A stretch of DNA of 64,000 bases, from contig NZ_JAMJWD020000001.1 in NCBI RefSeq assembly GCF_023554255.2, positions 732,755 to 796,754 on the forward strand, in the 5' to 3' direction. Under the pieces are notes generated by a model, which was not told the DNA's origin, searched no databases, and was given only the letters and a program-made list of their open reading frames with translations. Of this stretch, positions 17,528-25,924 are shown one piece after another. Origin of the DNA: Phyllobacterium sp. 21LDTY02-6 (GTDB lineage Bacteria > Pseudomonadota > Alphaproteobacteria > Rhizobiales > Rhizobiaceae). Position 1 is the first letter of the stretch. Each line of letters opens with the position of its first letter. A program made the position numbers and the translations under genes.

Positions 17528-17884
17528 ATGGAAAAAGAAGCGACTATCGAAGCTCTTGCTGCTCTCGCGCAACCGTCGCGCATGGACGCATTCAAGCTCA
17601 TCGTGATGCACGAGCCGGAAGGCATCGCTGCAGGCGAGATCGCCCGCCAACTGGACATTCCCCAGAACACCATGTCGTCGCATCTGGCGATCCTGTCCCG
17701 GGCGGGCCTGATCGTATCGGAGCGGCAAAGCCGGTCCATCATATACAAAGCGAGCTTTGGCAATCTTCGCGCCGCCATCAATTATCTTCTCAAGGATTGC
17801 TGCCGGGGGCACCCGGAGATTTGCGCCCCTCTCATCGCTGACATCGTTCCCTGCTGCGCGCCAGGGGAGAAGGCGGATGGATGA
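17528..17884 (+). CDS. arsR: ArsR family arsenic-responsive repressor
   Basis: 118 aa winged-helix protein: EALAALAQPSRMDAFKLIV, GEIARQLDIPQNTMSSHLAIL (recognition helix), GLIVSERQSRSIIYKA. A C-terminal Cys cluster (DCCRGHPEIC and VPCC) is placed like the arsenite-sensing cysteines of alphaproteobacterial ArsR rather than the classical ELCVCDL motif. It should release its operator on binding As(III). First gene of arsR-acr3-arsC-arsH, whose order and tight spacing indicate one operon. Confidence 0.92.
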   Translation: MEKEATIEALAALAQPSRMDAFKLIVMHEPEGIAAGEIARQLDIPQNTMSSHLAILSRAGLIVSERQSRSIIYKASFGNLRAAINYLLKDCCRGHPEICAPLIADIVPCCAPGEKADG

Positions 17885-17929
17885 CGCGCTTCGTTTCGCT
17901 CCAAGTCTGTTTCGCTCCAAGGAAGTACG

Positions 17930-18991
17930 ATGTCGGTCTTTGAACGTTATCTAACCCTCTGGGTGGCGCTTTGCATCGTGGCGGGTATCGCCCTCGGGCA
18001 CTTCTTTCCCGGTCTCTTCCAGGCGATCGGGGCGGCCGAATATGCCCGGGTCAATCTGCCGATGGCGGGCCTGATCTGGCTGATGATCATCCCGATGCTG
18101 CTGCGGATCGACTTCGCCTCGCTTCGCAGCGTCGGAGCGCACTGGCGCGGCATCGGCGTCACGCTGTTCATCAATTGGGCAATCAAGCCGTTTTCCATGG
18201 CTTTGCTGGGCTGGCTGTTCGTCGGCTGGCTGTTCCGGCCCTATCTGCCGGCTATCCAGATCGATTCCTATATTGCAGGGCTGATCATTCTTGCCGCCGC
18301 GCCTTGCACCGCAATGGTGTTTGTCTGGTCCAACCTTACCAAGGGCGAGCCGCATTTCACGCTGTCGCAGGTGGCGCTCAATGATGCGATCATGGTCGTC
18401 GCCTTTGCGCCTATCGTCGGGCTGCTGCTTGGTCTCTCGGCGATCACCGTTCCCTGGAGCACGCTCATTCTATCGGTTGTCCTCTATATCGTCGTCCCTG
18501 TCGTGATTGCCCAGTTCATCCGCCGGCAATTGCTGAAAAATGGCGGCGAAGCTGGCCTTGAAAGGCTACTGGCCATCCTCCAGCCATTGTCGCTGCTGGC
18601 ATTGCTTGCGACCCTCGTCATGCTTTTCGGCTTCCAGGGAGAACAGATCATCGCCCAGCCACTGGTGATCGCGCTGCTGGCCGTGCCTATCCTCATCCAG
18701 GTCTATTTCAATTCCGGCCTGGCTTATATTCTCAACCGGATCAGCGGCGAAGAACATTGCGTTGCCGGACCGTCGGCCTTGATCGGAGCCAGCAACTTCT
18801 TCGAGCTCGCCGTCGCAGCTGCCATCAGCCTGTTCGGCTTCAATTCGGGGGCCGCGCTCGCGACCGTCGTCGGCGTGCTCATCGAAGTGCCGGTGATGCT
18901 TTCGGTCGTTTGGATCGTCAACAGAAGCAAGGACTGGTATGAGCGAGGTGCAGCGGTCCAAAATCTTCAAAAAGCGGAAAGGACCGTCTGA
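17930..18991 (+). CDS. acr3: Arsenite efflux transporter, ACR3 family
   Basis: 353 aa with about ten hydrophobic helices. Begins MSVFERYLTLWVALCIVAGI; the family motif APCTAMVFVWSNL contains the essential Cys, and the partner helix GEEHCVAGPSALIGASNFFELAVA is also conserved. It exports arsenite from the cytoplasm. AAGGAAG ribosome site before ATG. Stop overlaps the arsC start by one base (TGATG). Confidence 0.94.
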   Translation: MSVFERYLTLWVALCIVAGIALGHFFPGLFQAIGAAEYARVNLPMAGLIWLMIIPMLLRIDFASLRSVGAHWRGIGVTLFINWAIKPFSMALLGWLFVGWLFRPYLPAIQIDSYIAGLIILAAAPCTAMVFVWSNLTKGEPHFTLSQVALNDAIMVVAFAPIVGLLLGLSAITVPWSTLILSVVLYIVVPVVIAQFIRRQLLKNGGEAGLERLLAILQPLSLLALLATLVMLFGFQGEQIIAQPLVIALLAVPILIQVYFNSGLAYILNRISGEEHCVAGPSALIGASNFFELAVAAAISLFGFNSGAALATVVGVLIEVPVMLSVVWIVNRSKDWYERGAAVQNLQKAERTV

Positions 18992-19413
18992 TGACAGTCA
19001 CCATCTATCACAATCCATCCTGCGGCACGTCACGCAACGTGCTGGCCCTGATCCGCAATGCCGGAATCGAACCGACGATCATCGAATATCTGAAGACGCC
19101 GCCGGCAAGGCAGGAATTGAAGGATCTGATCAGCAAGGCCGGCTTGACGGTGCGCCAGGCGCTTCGAGAGAAGGGAACGCCATTCGCGGAGCTTGGGCTC
19201 GGCGACCCTTCACTGGATGACGAGCAATTGCTGGACGCCATCGAGGCCCACCCGATCCTGCTCAACCGCCCTTTCGTCGTTACGGAAAAGGGCGCAAGAC
19301 TTGCGCGGCCATCCGAGACGGTGCTGGATATTCTGCCGGGCCCGCAGAAGGGAGCCTTTTCCAAGGAAGATGGCGAGATGGTCATCGACGATGAAGGAAA
19401 GCGCATTGTCTGA
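18991..19413 (+). CDS. arsC: Arsenate reductase, glutaredoxin-linked
   Basis: 140 aa, the size of the R773/Spx-type ArsC. The active Cys is in the N-terminal [10 protein letters not shown] motif, and the Arg residues that bind arsenate are in [17 protein letters not shown]. It reduces As(V) to As(III) with glutathione/glutaredoxin, supplying substrate for ACR3. Overlaps acr3 by 1 bp and arsH by 23 bp, so it is translationally coupled on both sides. Confidence 0.95.
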   Translation: MTVTIYHNPSCGTSRNVLALIRNAGIEPTIIEYLKTPPARQELKDLISKAGLTVRQALREKGTPFAELGLGDPSLDDEQLLDAIEAHPILLNRPFVVTEKGARLARPSETVLDILPGPQKGAFSKEDGEMVIDDEGKRIV

Positions 19414-20116
19414 TCTGCCCAATACTCTGTCTGGCGCCCTGGATATTCCCGACGTCGAAAAGCTGGTCGCTCGACCGTCGAACCATCGTCCGCGTATCCT
19501 CCTGCTTTACGGTTCGCTCCGGAAAGTCTCGTACAGCCGGCTGCTGACGCAGGAAGCTGCCCGGTTGCTGGAGCATTTCGGCGCGGAAACGCGTATTTAC
19601 GATCCGGCAGGCCTGCCATTGCCCGACGATGCGCCTGTCGATCATCCAAAGGTGCAGGAACTGCGCGACCTGTCGCTATGGTCGGAGGGTCAGGTCTGGA
19701 CCAGCCCCGAGCGGCACGGTGCAATGACCGGGGTTATGAAGTCGCAGATTGACTGGATACCGCTGGCGATGGGAGCGATAAGGCCAACGCAGGGGCGCAC
19801 GCTGGCCGTCATGCAGGTCTCGGGAGGCTCGCAATCATTCAATGCGGTCAACCAGATGCGCGTGCTGGGGCGTTGGATGCGCATGATCACGATCCCCAAC
19901 CAGTCCTCTGTCGCCAAGGCCTATCAGGAATTCGACGAGCACGGGCGCATGAAGCCCTCCGCCTATTATGATCGCGTCGTTGATGTGATGGAGGAGCTGG
20001 TGAAGTTCACGCTGCTGACCCGCGACGTAACCTCCTATCTGACCGACCGCTACAGCGAACGGAAGGAGAATGCGGCAGCGCTGGAGCAGCGCACGAACCT
20101 GAAGGCGGCAATCTGA
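19391..20116 (+). CDS. arsH: Organoarsenical/arsenic resistance flavoprotein ArsH
   Basis: 241 aa from ATG 19391, which overlaps the end of arsC. NADPH-dependent FMN reductase fold: [18 protein letters not shown] is the FMN phosphate loop, and [22 protein letters not shown] and [20 protein letters not shown] are ArsH-specific. It oxidises trivalent methylated or aromatic arsenicals or acts as a quinone/azo reductase. The C-terminal tail ([17 protein letters not shown]) is charged. Last gene of the ars operon and convergent with the LuxR-type gene. Confidence 0.93.
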   Translation: MKESALSDLPNTLSGALDIPDVEKLVARPSNHRPRILLLYGSLRKVSYSRLLTQEAARLLEHFGAETRIYDPAGLPLPDDAPVDHPKVQELRDLSLWSEGQVWTSPERHGAMTGVMKSQIDWIPLAMGAIRPTQGRTLAVMQVSGGSQSFNAVNQMRVLGRWMRMITIPNQSSVAKAYQEFDEHGRMKPSAYYDRVVDVMEELVKFTLLTRDVTSYLTDRYSERKENAAALEQRTNLKAAI

Positions 20117-20145
20117 GTTCAGACATGCGATCCGGGGCGGCCTGG

Positions 20146-20955
20146 CTAGGCCGCGTCGGCATGCGTCAACTGCTCGAAGATCGGCATCATCAATGCGAAA
20201 AGCTCGGCCTGGGACGACAGATTGCACTTGCGATAGAGCTGTTTGCGAAAGACTTTCACCGTTTGCGGGCTGATGTCCAGGTTCAGGCCGATCGACGGCG
20301 ATGAATGCCCGCGCAGGATGAGAAGAGCCACCTCGGCCTGCCTGTGGCTGAGATTGACGGCAAAGCGCGTACGCATGGCATTGATCAGGCTTTCCGTCAG
20401 CGACAACTCGGGTTTCGTGCGTACGGAGGCCTCCACCGAAGGGGTAAGGTGAGCTTTCAGCAGCGCCATGATCACCGGCTGGTGCTTTCGCAGGACGGCA
20501 TCGGCCTTGCTGGAGAACATGTCGCCGGATGAACCGTCCTTTCCCATGGAAATGGTCGCCGTCATGTTCCTGCCGATGGTCATGACGATGGAAATCTCGT
20601 CGGTGATACCTATGCGGCCATAATACCATTCGTAATAACGACTGCGCTTGAACTGATCGGGAGCGACATCCAACAGCCGGTAGATACCGGATTTTCCGCG
20701 TTCCAGATGGAAATGATAGATCGGGTCGAGGACGTAGGCCCCGGTGAGGTAATCGCTTTCGATATACTGGAAGACGTCGGGTCCATAGATGCGCCGGAAC
20801 CTGACGGATGGCGTCTGGGTGCCATCGAAAATGATCACGACAATATTGTCGAAATCCATACATTGGCGCAGGTAGACTTCCAGTTTCTCGTAAAAGTCGG
20901 CTTTACCGACGGAATCTATGGCTCTCGCCAGGCTGTCCAGCTCATTTGCCGCCAT
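20146..20955 (-). CDS. LuxR family transcriptional regulator of the amidase cluster
   Basis: About 269 aa from ATG 20953-20955, which has AAAGGGG upstream; a second in-frame ATG at 20988 has no such site. The C-terminal ~65 residues form a LuxR-type HTH (LSHRQAEVALLILRGHSSPSIGLNLDISPQTVKVFRKQLYRKCNL). The N-terminal ~190 residues form a sensor domain that is not recognisably an autoinducer or receiver domain. It is divergent from the dimethylformamidase-like gene with four GGGGTAT motifs between them, so it is the likely local activator. LuxR-type regulators beside dimethylformamidase genes are reported in other bacteria; the ligand here is unknown. Confidence 0.85.
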   Translation of the reverse strand: MAANELDSLARAIDSVGKADFYEKLEVYLRQCMDFDNIVVIIFDGTQTPSVRFRRIYGPDVFQYIESDYLTGAYVLDPIYHFHLERGKSGIYRLLDVAPDQFKRSRYYEWYYGRIGITDEISIVMTIGRNMTATISMGKDGSSGDMFSSKADAVLRKHQPVIMALLKAHLTPSVEASVRTKPELSLTESLINAMRTRFAVNLSHRQAEVALLILRGHSSPSIGLNLDISPQTVKVFRKQLYRKCNLSSQAELFALMMPIFEQLTHADAA

Positions 20956-20958
20956 GGA

Positions 20959-21027
20959 ATACCCCTTTGGGGGTATATACCCCTGCATGTGGAATTTGTG
21001 ACTGTATAGCTAAGAATTAAGGGGTAT
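20959..21027. promoter_or_regulatory. Array of GGGGTAT sites between the LuxR gene and the amidase operon
   Basis: ATACCCC (20959-20965), GGGGTAT (20970-20976) and ATACCCC (20977-20983) make two overlapping dyads, one of them a perfect 14-bp palindrome. A fourth copy, GGGGTAT, lies at 21021-21027, 51 bp from the second. The position between divergent genes suggests binding sites for the LuxR-type regulator, with the proximal sites able to autoregulate it. Confidence 0.55.
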
Positions 21028-21093
21028 CTGGTCGCAGATCAATGGTCTGGGATTCGCCGGATAATAGCGGACAACCGCTAAGGCAGAGTTGAG

Positions 21094-23202
21094 ATGAAGA
21101 AGCGCGTCAATCATAACGCCATGCCGTTCATCGGTTACACGACGCCCTGGAGCACGGGATCGGGCAGACCCGTAGCCTTGCATCTGTCCTGTGCAGTGAA
21201 GCCGGATGCCATCGAAATCAGGCGGCTGGACGACGGTTCGCGGCAGCCTATGCCGTGGCGCGTCACGCCGCTGGACGATGGTCCCGTCCACCGCGACTTC
21301 GAGCAAGGCTCCTACCTTGCGGTCAGGAGCGATGAGCTCGAGAAGATCGAACGGGTCACGGCCGTCCGCTTCGAGCTGCTGCTGACCAGCAACCCCGACC
21401 CGCGTACCGTTCTCGACCTTGGCAACACGGTGCTACGACTGGCGGACTACCGGTTCGAGCTGGAGCAGGGCGGCCAACGACATCCGCTCGATGCCGCCAT
21501 TCCTCAGCGGCGCTGGTTCAACGTTGTCCTCCGCGATGATCGCGGTCTCCTGAGCATCGAGTTGAGTGGCGCGGATCCGCTTGCACCGTTTCACTTCAAG
21601 GAGACGGTCGCCGGGATGCGTTGGGACGCCTTGGTCGGCGATCTCCTGTTCGGCACAGACAGGCACTTCGACAGGCCGACTCTCAATGCGCGGTTTTCGT
21701 CGATCGCATTGGCAACCGTGTCGTCCGGCCATGCCTGGCAGTTTCCGACGCTTTTGCCCGATGGGCCGCTGCTCTCGAAGGGCAATGGAGCGGCTCTCGC
21801 GCTGGAACTGGTCAATCTGCCGACGTGCTGCGTGACCTCTGCGCGCTGGGACGGATCGGCATTGGACCCGCGCCTGGTGCCGGATCACTATGATGCCGTG
21901 CATTGCCATGATGATGACATGGCCGCGCTCGGTTGGCCTGCATCCTATCGGGTGGACGTGCCGGAAACGGCCGACTGCGGGGTCTACGCCTTCGAGATCC
22001 GGGGCGCCGGGGCAAAGGAACAGATCGTGTTCTTTGTGTCTTCCGATGCCGCGCGCAATCCGCTGCTGTTCATCGTTCCGACCGCGACCTATCTCGCCTA
22101 TGCCGACGAAATTCTGCCGGAACATCTCTATGAATGGCAATGCGACGATCGCGGCCACCGGCTGGCCGTGGATAATAATTTCAGGTCGCTCTACGACTAT
22201 CATGGCGACCTGAGCGGGGTTTCGATCTGTTCCTATCAGAAGCCCAAGGCCACGCTCCGGGCAGATTATCGCTATCCGCTCGGCGATTGCCCGCACAACC
22301 TCCCGGTCGATCTTCATTTCCTGCGGTTCTGCCACAATAACGGGATCGCTTTCGACCTGATTACCGATCACGAGCTTCATCTTCGCGGCGCGGCAGGCCT
22401 TCGCGGCTATTCGGCAATCGTGACCGGAAGCCACCCCGAATATCTCTCCATCGAGATGGAAAGCGCCTACAGGGAATTCGCGGCCGGCGGCGGCAATATC
22501 GCCTATATGGGCGGCAATGGCTTTGCGGGCGTCGTCGCGTTCAAGGACGATCTGATGGAACTGCGGCGTTCGCCGCTCGAGGCCGGACGGACCTGGGATG
22601 GACCGATAGCCGAGCAGAATCTCGCCATCACCAATGAGCCCGGCGGACATCTGCGATCCCGCGGCAAGGGCGAGTTTTCGCTGGTCGGCGGCGCGATCTC
22701 CCTGATGGGGTTCGATGCAGCCCGGCCATTCACCAGAACGCCCGATAGCTACGATGCCAGGCACCAATGGCTGTTCGACGGCGTCACCGCCGCGACATTC
22801 GGCGAGGACGGCATCGTGCTCGGCGGTGCGGCGGGCTACGAAGTCGACGCCACCGACATGCGCCTTGGAACATCGCCCGATACCATCGTGGTTGCCAGGG
22901 CCGACGGCTTCCCGGACAGCTTCTTCCATGATCCGTCGCGCTGGTACGAAGGCGGCGATAGCCAACGCGACGGACGGCGCTGCGGCGAGATGACCGTCAG
23001 GTACCTGCCGGCTGGCGGGATCATTTTCTCCGCAAGTTCCGTAGCCTGGCTCGGAGCGCTGCCATCCGGCAACGAAATGAACGATGTCGGGGAAATGAAC
23101 GATGTCGGGCGGATAACGCTGAATGTCCTGCGTCAAATGGCATTACAATCCGGCGAAGAAAACATAATAGATCATTCGGATCCAATCGACAGAGGAGAAT
23201 AA
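21094..23202 (+). CDS. N,N-dimethylformamidase large-subunit-like amidohydrolase
   Basis: 702 aa (a second possible start is ATG 21121, at MPFIGYTTPW). It resembles the large (beta) subunit of N,N-dimethylformamidase, an iron enzyme hydrolysing N-alkylamides. Matching stretches are FIGYTTPW near the start, SLYDYHGDLSGVSICSYQKP, LPVDLHFLRFCHNNGIAFDLITDHELH, GSHPEYLSIEM (Tyr450 is a candidate iron ligand) and GGGNIAYMGGNGF. It is about 60 residues shorter than characterised large subunits, and no small (alpha) subunit gene is adjacent, so the substrate may not be dimethylformamide. First gene of an operon with an ABC importer and a HisD-like dehydrogenase; the importer gene starts one base after its stop. 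Cytoplasmic. Confidence 0.8.
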   Translation: MKKRVNHNAMPFIGYTTPWSTGSGRPVALHLSCAVKPDAIEIRRLDDGSRQPMPWRVTPLDDGPVHRDFEQGSYLAVRSDELEKIERVTAVRFELLLTSNPDPRTVLDLGNTVLRLADYRFELEQGGQRHPLDAAIPQRRWFNVVLRDDRGLLSIELSGADPLAPFHFKETVAGMRWDALVGDLLFGTDRHFDRPTLNARFSSIALATVSSGHAWQFPTLLPDGPLLSKGNGAALALELVNLPTCCVTSARWDGSALDPRLVPDHYDAVHCHDDDMAALGWPASYRVDVPETADCGVYAFEIRGAGAKEQIVFFVSSDAARNPLLFIVPTATYLAYADEILPEHLYEWQCDDRGHRLAVDNNFRSLYDYHGDLSGVSICSYQKPKATLRADYRYPLGDCPHNLPVDLHFLRFCHNNGIAFDLITDHELHLRGAAGLRGYSAIVTGSHPEYLSIEMESAYREFAAGGGNIAYMGGNGFAGVVAFKDDLMELRRSPLEAGRTWDGPIAEQNLAITNEPGGHLRSRGKGEFSLVGGAISLMGFDAARPFTRTPDSYDARHQWLFDGVTAATFGEDGIVLGGAAGYEVDATDMRLGTSPDTIVVARADGFPDSFFHDPSRWYEGGDSQRDGRRCGEMTVRYLPAGGIIFSASSVAWLGALPSGNEMNDVGEMNDVGRITLNVLRQMALQSGEENIIDHSDPIDRGE
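23074..23109 (+). repeat. Perfect 18-bp tandem duplication in the amidase gene
   Basis: GAAATGAACGATGTCGGG occurs twice head to tail (23074-23091, 23092-23109), adding a repeated EMNDVG to the protein about 40 residues before its end. In-frame, so the gene stays open. Probably recent replication slippage. Confidence 0.95.
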
Positions 23203-23203
23203 C

Positions 23204-24169
23204 ATGATCAGGAAACTGGCATTGGCGCTGGCAGTGATGACTGCCACGCTGACCGCCGCACAGGCGGAAACGATCAAGCTCGGGCTGCAGCCCTGGCTAG
23301 GATATGGGCCGTTGTGGGTGGCGGAGGAGAAAGGCTTCTTCAAGAAAAACGAGATCGACGTGGCGCTGACCACGTTCAACTGGGATCAGGACATGACCGC
23401 GGCGCTTGCCAGCGGCAATCTGAACGTCATCGCCAGCGCCACCAACGGCATGATCACCAATTTCAACCAGAAGGTCGATCAGAAGGGTTTCCTGATCATG
23501 GATCTGTCGTTCGAGGCGGATGCCATCATCGCCGGCAAGGACATCGCCTCCATCAAGGATCTGAAGGGCAAGAAGGTGGCCTTCGAAGCCGGTGCGACCA
23601 GCGATCTGCTCATCAATTATGCACTGAAGCAGAACGGCATGACGATCGCCGATGTGGAGCACGTTCCGATGGGCGCGTCGGAAGCGGGGCTCGCCTTGAT
23701 TGCCGGCCGCGTCGATGCTTCGGTCACCTATGAGCCCTATATCTCGACGGCCCTGGCCCAGGGCGGCGACAACAAGGTCATCTACACGGCCGCCGAAAAG
23801 CCCGGCCTGATCGGCGACATGCTGACGGCTTCGTCGGAGTGGATCAACGCCAACCCAAAGGATGTCCAGGGTCTGATCCGGGCCTGGGACGACGCGATCA
23901 ACTTCATCCGCTCCAACCCGGAAGAGGGCAAGGCCATCATCGCCAAGGCCGTGGGCAGCCCGATGGCCGAGTTCGAGCCTGCATTCAAGGGCGTGCGGCT
24001 CTATAATGTCAAAGAGAATGTCGAGGCACTGAAAGGGGAATTCCAGGGTTCGCTCCAGACCGTCGGTGAAATCCTGCACGCGACCAATCCCGACAATATC
24101 AAGACTGTTCCCGCCCCGGCCGACCTCCTGTCGCTCGATTCATTGAACGCGGTAGCGGCAAAACAATAA
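23204..24169 (+). CDS. Taurine/nitrate-type ABC transporter, substrate-binding protein
   Basis: 321 aa. Signal peptide MIRKLALALAVMTATLTAAQ-AE, then an NMT1/TauA-like body: IKLGLQPWLGYGPLWVAEEKGFF, IKDLKGKKVAFEAGATSDLL, VTYEPYISTAL. Periplasmic binding protein for a small organic solute. It starts one base after the amidase stop with AGGAG inside the end of the amidase gene, so the two are translationally coupled. That makes the amidase substrate or a precursor the most likely ligand. Confidence 0.92.
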   Translation: MIRKLALALAVMTATLTAAQAETIKLGLQPWLGYGPLWVAEEKGFFKKNEIDVALTTFNWDQDMTAALASGNLNVIASATNGMITNFNQKVDQKGFLIMDLSFEADAIIAGKDIASIKDLKGKKVAFEAGATSDLLINYALKQNGMTIADVEHVPMGASEAGLALIAGRVDASVTYEPYISTALAQGGDNKVIYTAAEKPGLIGDMLTASSEWINANPKDVQGLIRAWDDAINFIRSNPEEGKAIIAKAVGSPMAEFEPAFKGVRLYNVKENVEALKGEFQGSLQTVGEILHATNPDNIKTVPAPADLLSLDSLNAVAAKQ

Positions 24170-24226
24170 CGGCAAGTCCGGCGCTCGATGCGAGCGCCGG
24201 CCAGTCCTTCAGGCGAGGAAAGCACC

Positions 24227-25060
24227 ATGACACAACAGGCGACAGGCAGCGGCAAGCCGGCAAGGAAGCGCAAGGGCCTGCTGAAGCTGCGGCAGGACAT
24301 ACCCGACAGCATCTTTTCCGCCGCCGGTTTCGTGATACCCGTGGTGCTGTTCCTGCTGTGGTGGGCGGTGACGGCTATGGGGCTGGTGCGCCCCTTGTTC
24401 CTGCCGAGCCCATGGAGCGTCATCGGCGAGGGCTGGCGCCAATTGATGGAAGGCATTCTCTTCGCCGATGCTTCGGTCAGCATCTACCGCATCCTCATCG
24501 GCTGGCTGGCTGCTACCGTCATTGCCGTGCCGGTCGGAATATTGATGGGCAATTACAAGCTCATCGAGGGATTGCTGGAGCCGTTGATTTCGACGGTGAG
24601 ATACATGCCCGTCGTCGCGCTCATTCCGCTTTCGATCCTGTGGGCCGGCATCGGCGACGGGCAGAAGATACTCATTCTCTTTCTCGGAACGTTTTTTCAG
24701 CAGGCGCTGATGATCATGGACAATGTGAAGAACATTGATCTCAATCTGATCCGTGCGGGGCAGACGCTGGGCTTCAGCAACAATGAAATTCTGCGCCGCA
24801 TCATCCTGCCCGCGGCGCTCCCGGGCATCTGGGATACGTTCCGCATCACGATCGGCTGGACCTGGACCTATCTCGTCGTGGCGGAACTCGTCGCCGCGAA
24901 TGCGGGCCTTGGACGCCGCATCATGGATGCCCAGCGCTACCTGTCGACCGATACGATCCTGTTCGGGACGCTTTTTATCGGGCTGCTCGGCCTTCTGACC
25001 GACTATCTGTTCAAGCGCGGCGGCAGGTCATTGTTCAAATGGAGCAGCCAGACCCGATGA
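24227..25060 (+). CDS. Taurine/nitrate-type ABC transporter, permease
   Basis: 277 aa from ATG 24227 (GAGGAAAG upstream). BPD_transp_1 permease of the SsuC/TauC/NrtB type with a charged cytoplasmic N-terminus (KPARKRKGLLKL) and about six helices. Family motifs: LFLPSPWSVIGEGW, MGNYKLIEGLLEPLISTVRYMPVVALIPLSILWAG, and the EAA loop NNEILRRIILPAALPGIWDTFRI. Inner membrane. Its stop overlaps the ATPase start (ATGA at 25057-25060). Confidence 0.92.
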   Translation: MTQQATGSGKPARKRKGLLKLRQDIPDSIFSAAGFVIPVVLFLLWWAVTAMGLVRPLFLPSPWSVIGEGWRQLMEGILFADASVSIYRILIGWLAATVIAVPVGILMGNYKLIEGLLEPLISTVRYMPVVALIPLSILWAGIGDGQKILILFLGTFFQQALMIMDNVKNIDLNLIRAGQTLGFSNNEILRRIILPAALPGIWDTFRITIGWTWTYLVVAELVAANAGLGRRIMDAQRYLSTDTILFGTLFIGLLGLLTDYLFKRGGRSLFKWSSQTR

Positions 25061-25872
25061 GCAATTTATCCACTCAGGCGGCAGGCGCTGCGAAAGTATC
25101 GATCGTCGGCGTCGGCAAGACCTTCAATGTCTCGGGCCGCGATCTGGTCGCGATAGAAAAGATCGACCTCGACATCGGCAGGAATGAGTTCGTGTCGATT
25201 GTCGGCACGTCCGGCTGCGGCAAGTCCACCTTGCTCAACATGGTTGGAGGACTGGACGAACCAACATCCGGCGAAATCCTGATCGACGGCAAGCCGGTCA
25301 ACGGACCGGGCAGGGATCGCGGCTTCGTGTTCCAGACCTACAGCCTGTTCGAATGGATGACCGTGGAAGGAAACATCCGTTTCGCCCTGGAAAAAAGCAC
25401 CTTCTCCAAGGCCGAGAAGAGCGAACTGGTGGCGCATTTCGTCCACGCGGTCGGATTGTCGGGCTTTGAGAAGGCATTTCCGAAACAGCTGTCGGGCGGC
25501 ATGCGCCAGCGCGTCGCCATCGCCCGTGCGCTGGTCTACAAGCCCTCGATCCTGCTGATGGACGAACCCTTTGGCGCGCTGGATGCACAGACGCGGGGGA
25601 TGATGCAGGAATTGTTGCTGCAGATATGGGACGATCACAAGGTGACGGTGCTTTTTGTCACCCATGATGTCGATGAGGCCATTTTCCTCGCCGACAGGGT
25701 GGTCGTTCTTGCCAGCCGGCCCGGGAGGATCAAGAAGGTGCTGCCGATAGAGCTGGAAAGGCCACGATCGTTCGAAGTGCTGACCGATCCGACCTTCGCC
25801 GCCTACAAGCGGGAAATCCTCGCCGACATTCGCGAAGAGACCCTGAAACTGATGGCCATGGACCATTCCTGA
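25057..25872 (+). CDS. Taurine/nitrate-type ABC transporter, ATP-binding protein
   Basis: 271 aa from ATG 25057, chosen for its 4-bp overlap with the permease; an in-frame ATG at 25039 is also possible. Walker A GTSGCGKST, Q-loop FVFQTYSLFEWMTV, signature LSGGMRQRVAIARALV, Walker B LLMDEPFGALD, H-loop FVTHDVDEAIFLADRVVVL: complete. SsuB/TauB subfamily. Third component of the importer encoded with the amidase. Confidence 0.93.
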   Translation: MSNLSTQAAGAAKVSIVGVGKTFNVSGRDLVAIEKIDLDIGRNEFVSIVGTSGCGKSTLLNMVGGLDEPTSGEILIDGKPVNGPGRDRGFVFQTYSLFEWMTVEGNIRFALEKSTFSKAEKSELVAHFVHAVGLSGFEKAFPKQLSGGMRQRVAIARALVYKPSILLMDEPFGALDAQTRGMMQELLLQIWDDHKVTVLFVTHDVDEAIFLADRVVVLASRPGRIKKVLPIELERPRSFEVLTDPTFAAYKREILADIREETLKLMAMDHS

Positions 25873-25924
25873 CAGAAACATGCCGCCTGCCAATCGGCCA
25901 GATCGAGTTCGAAGAAGACACCAC

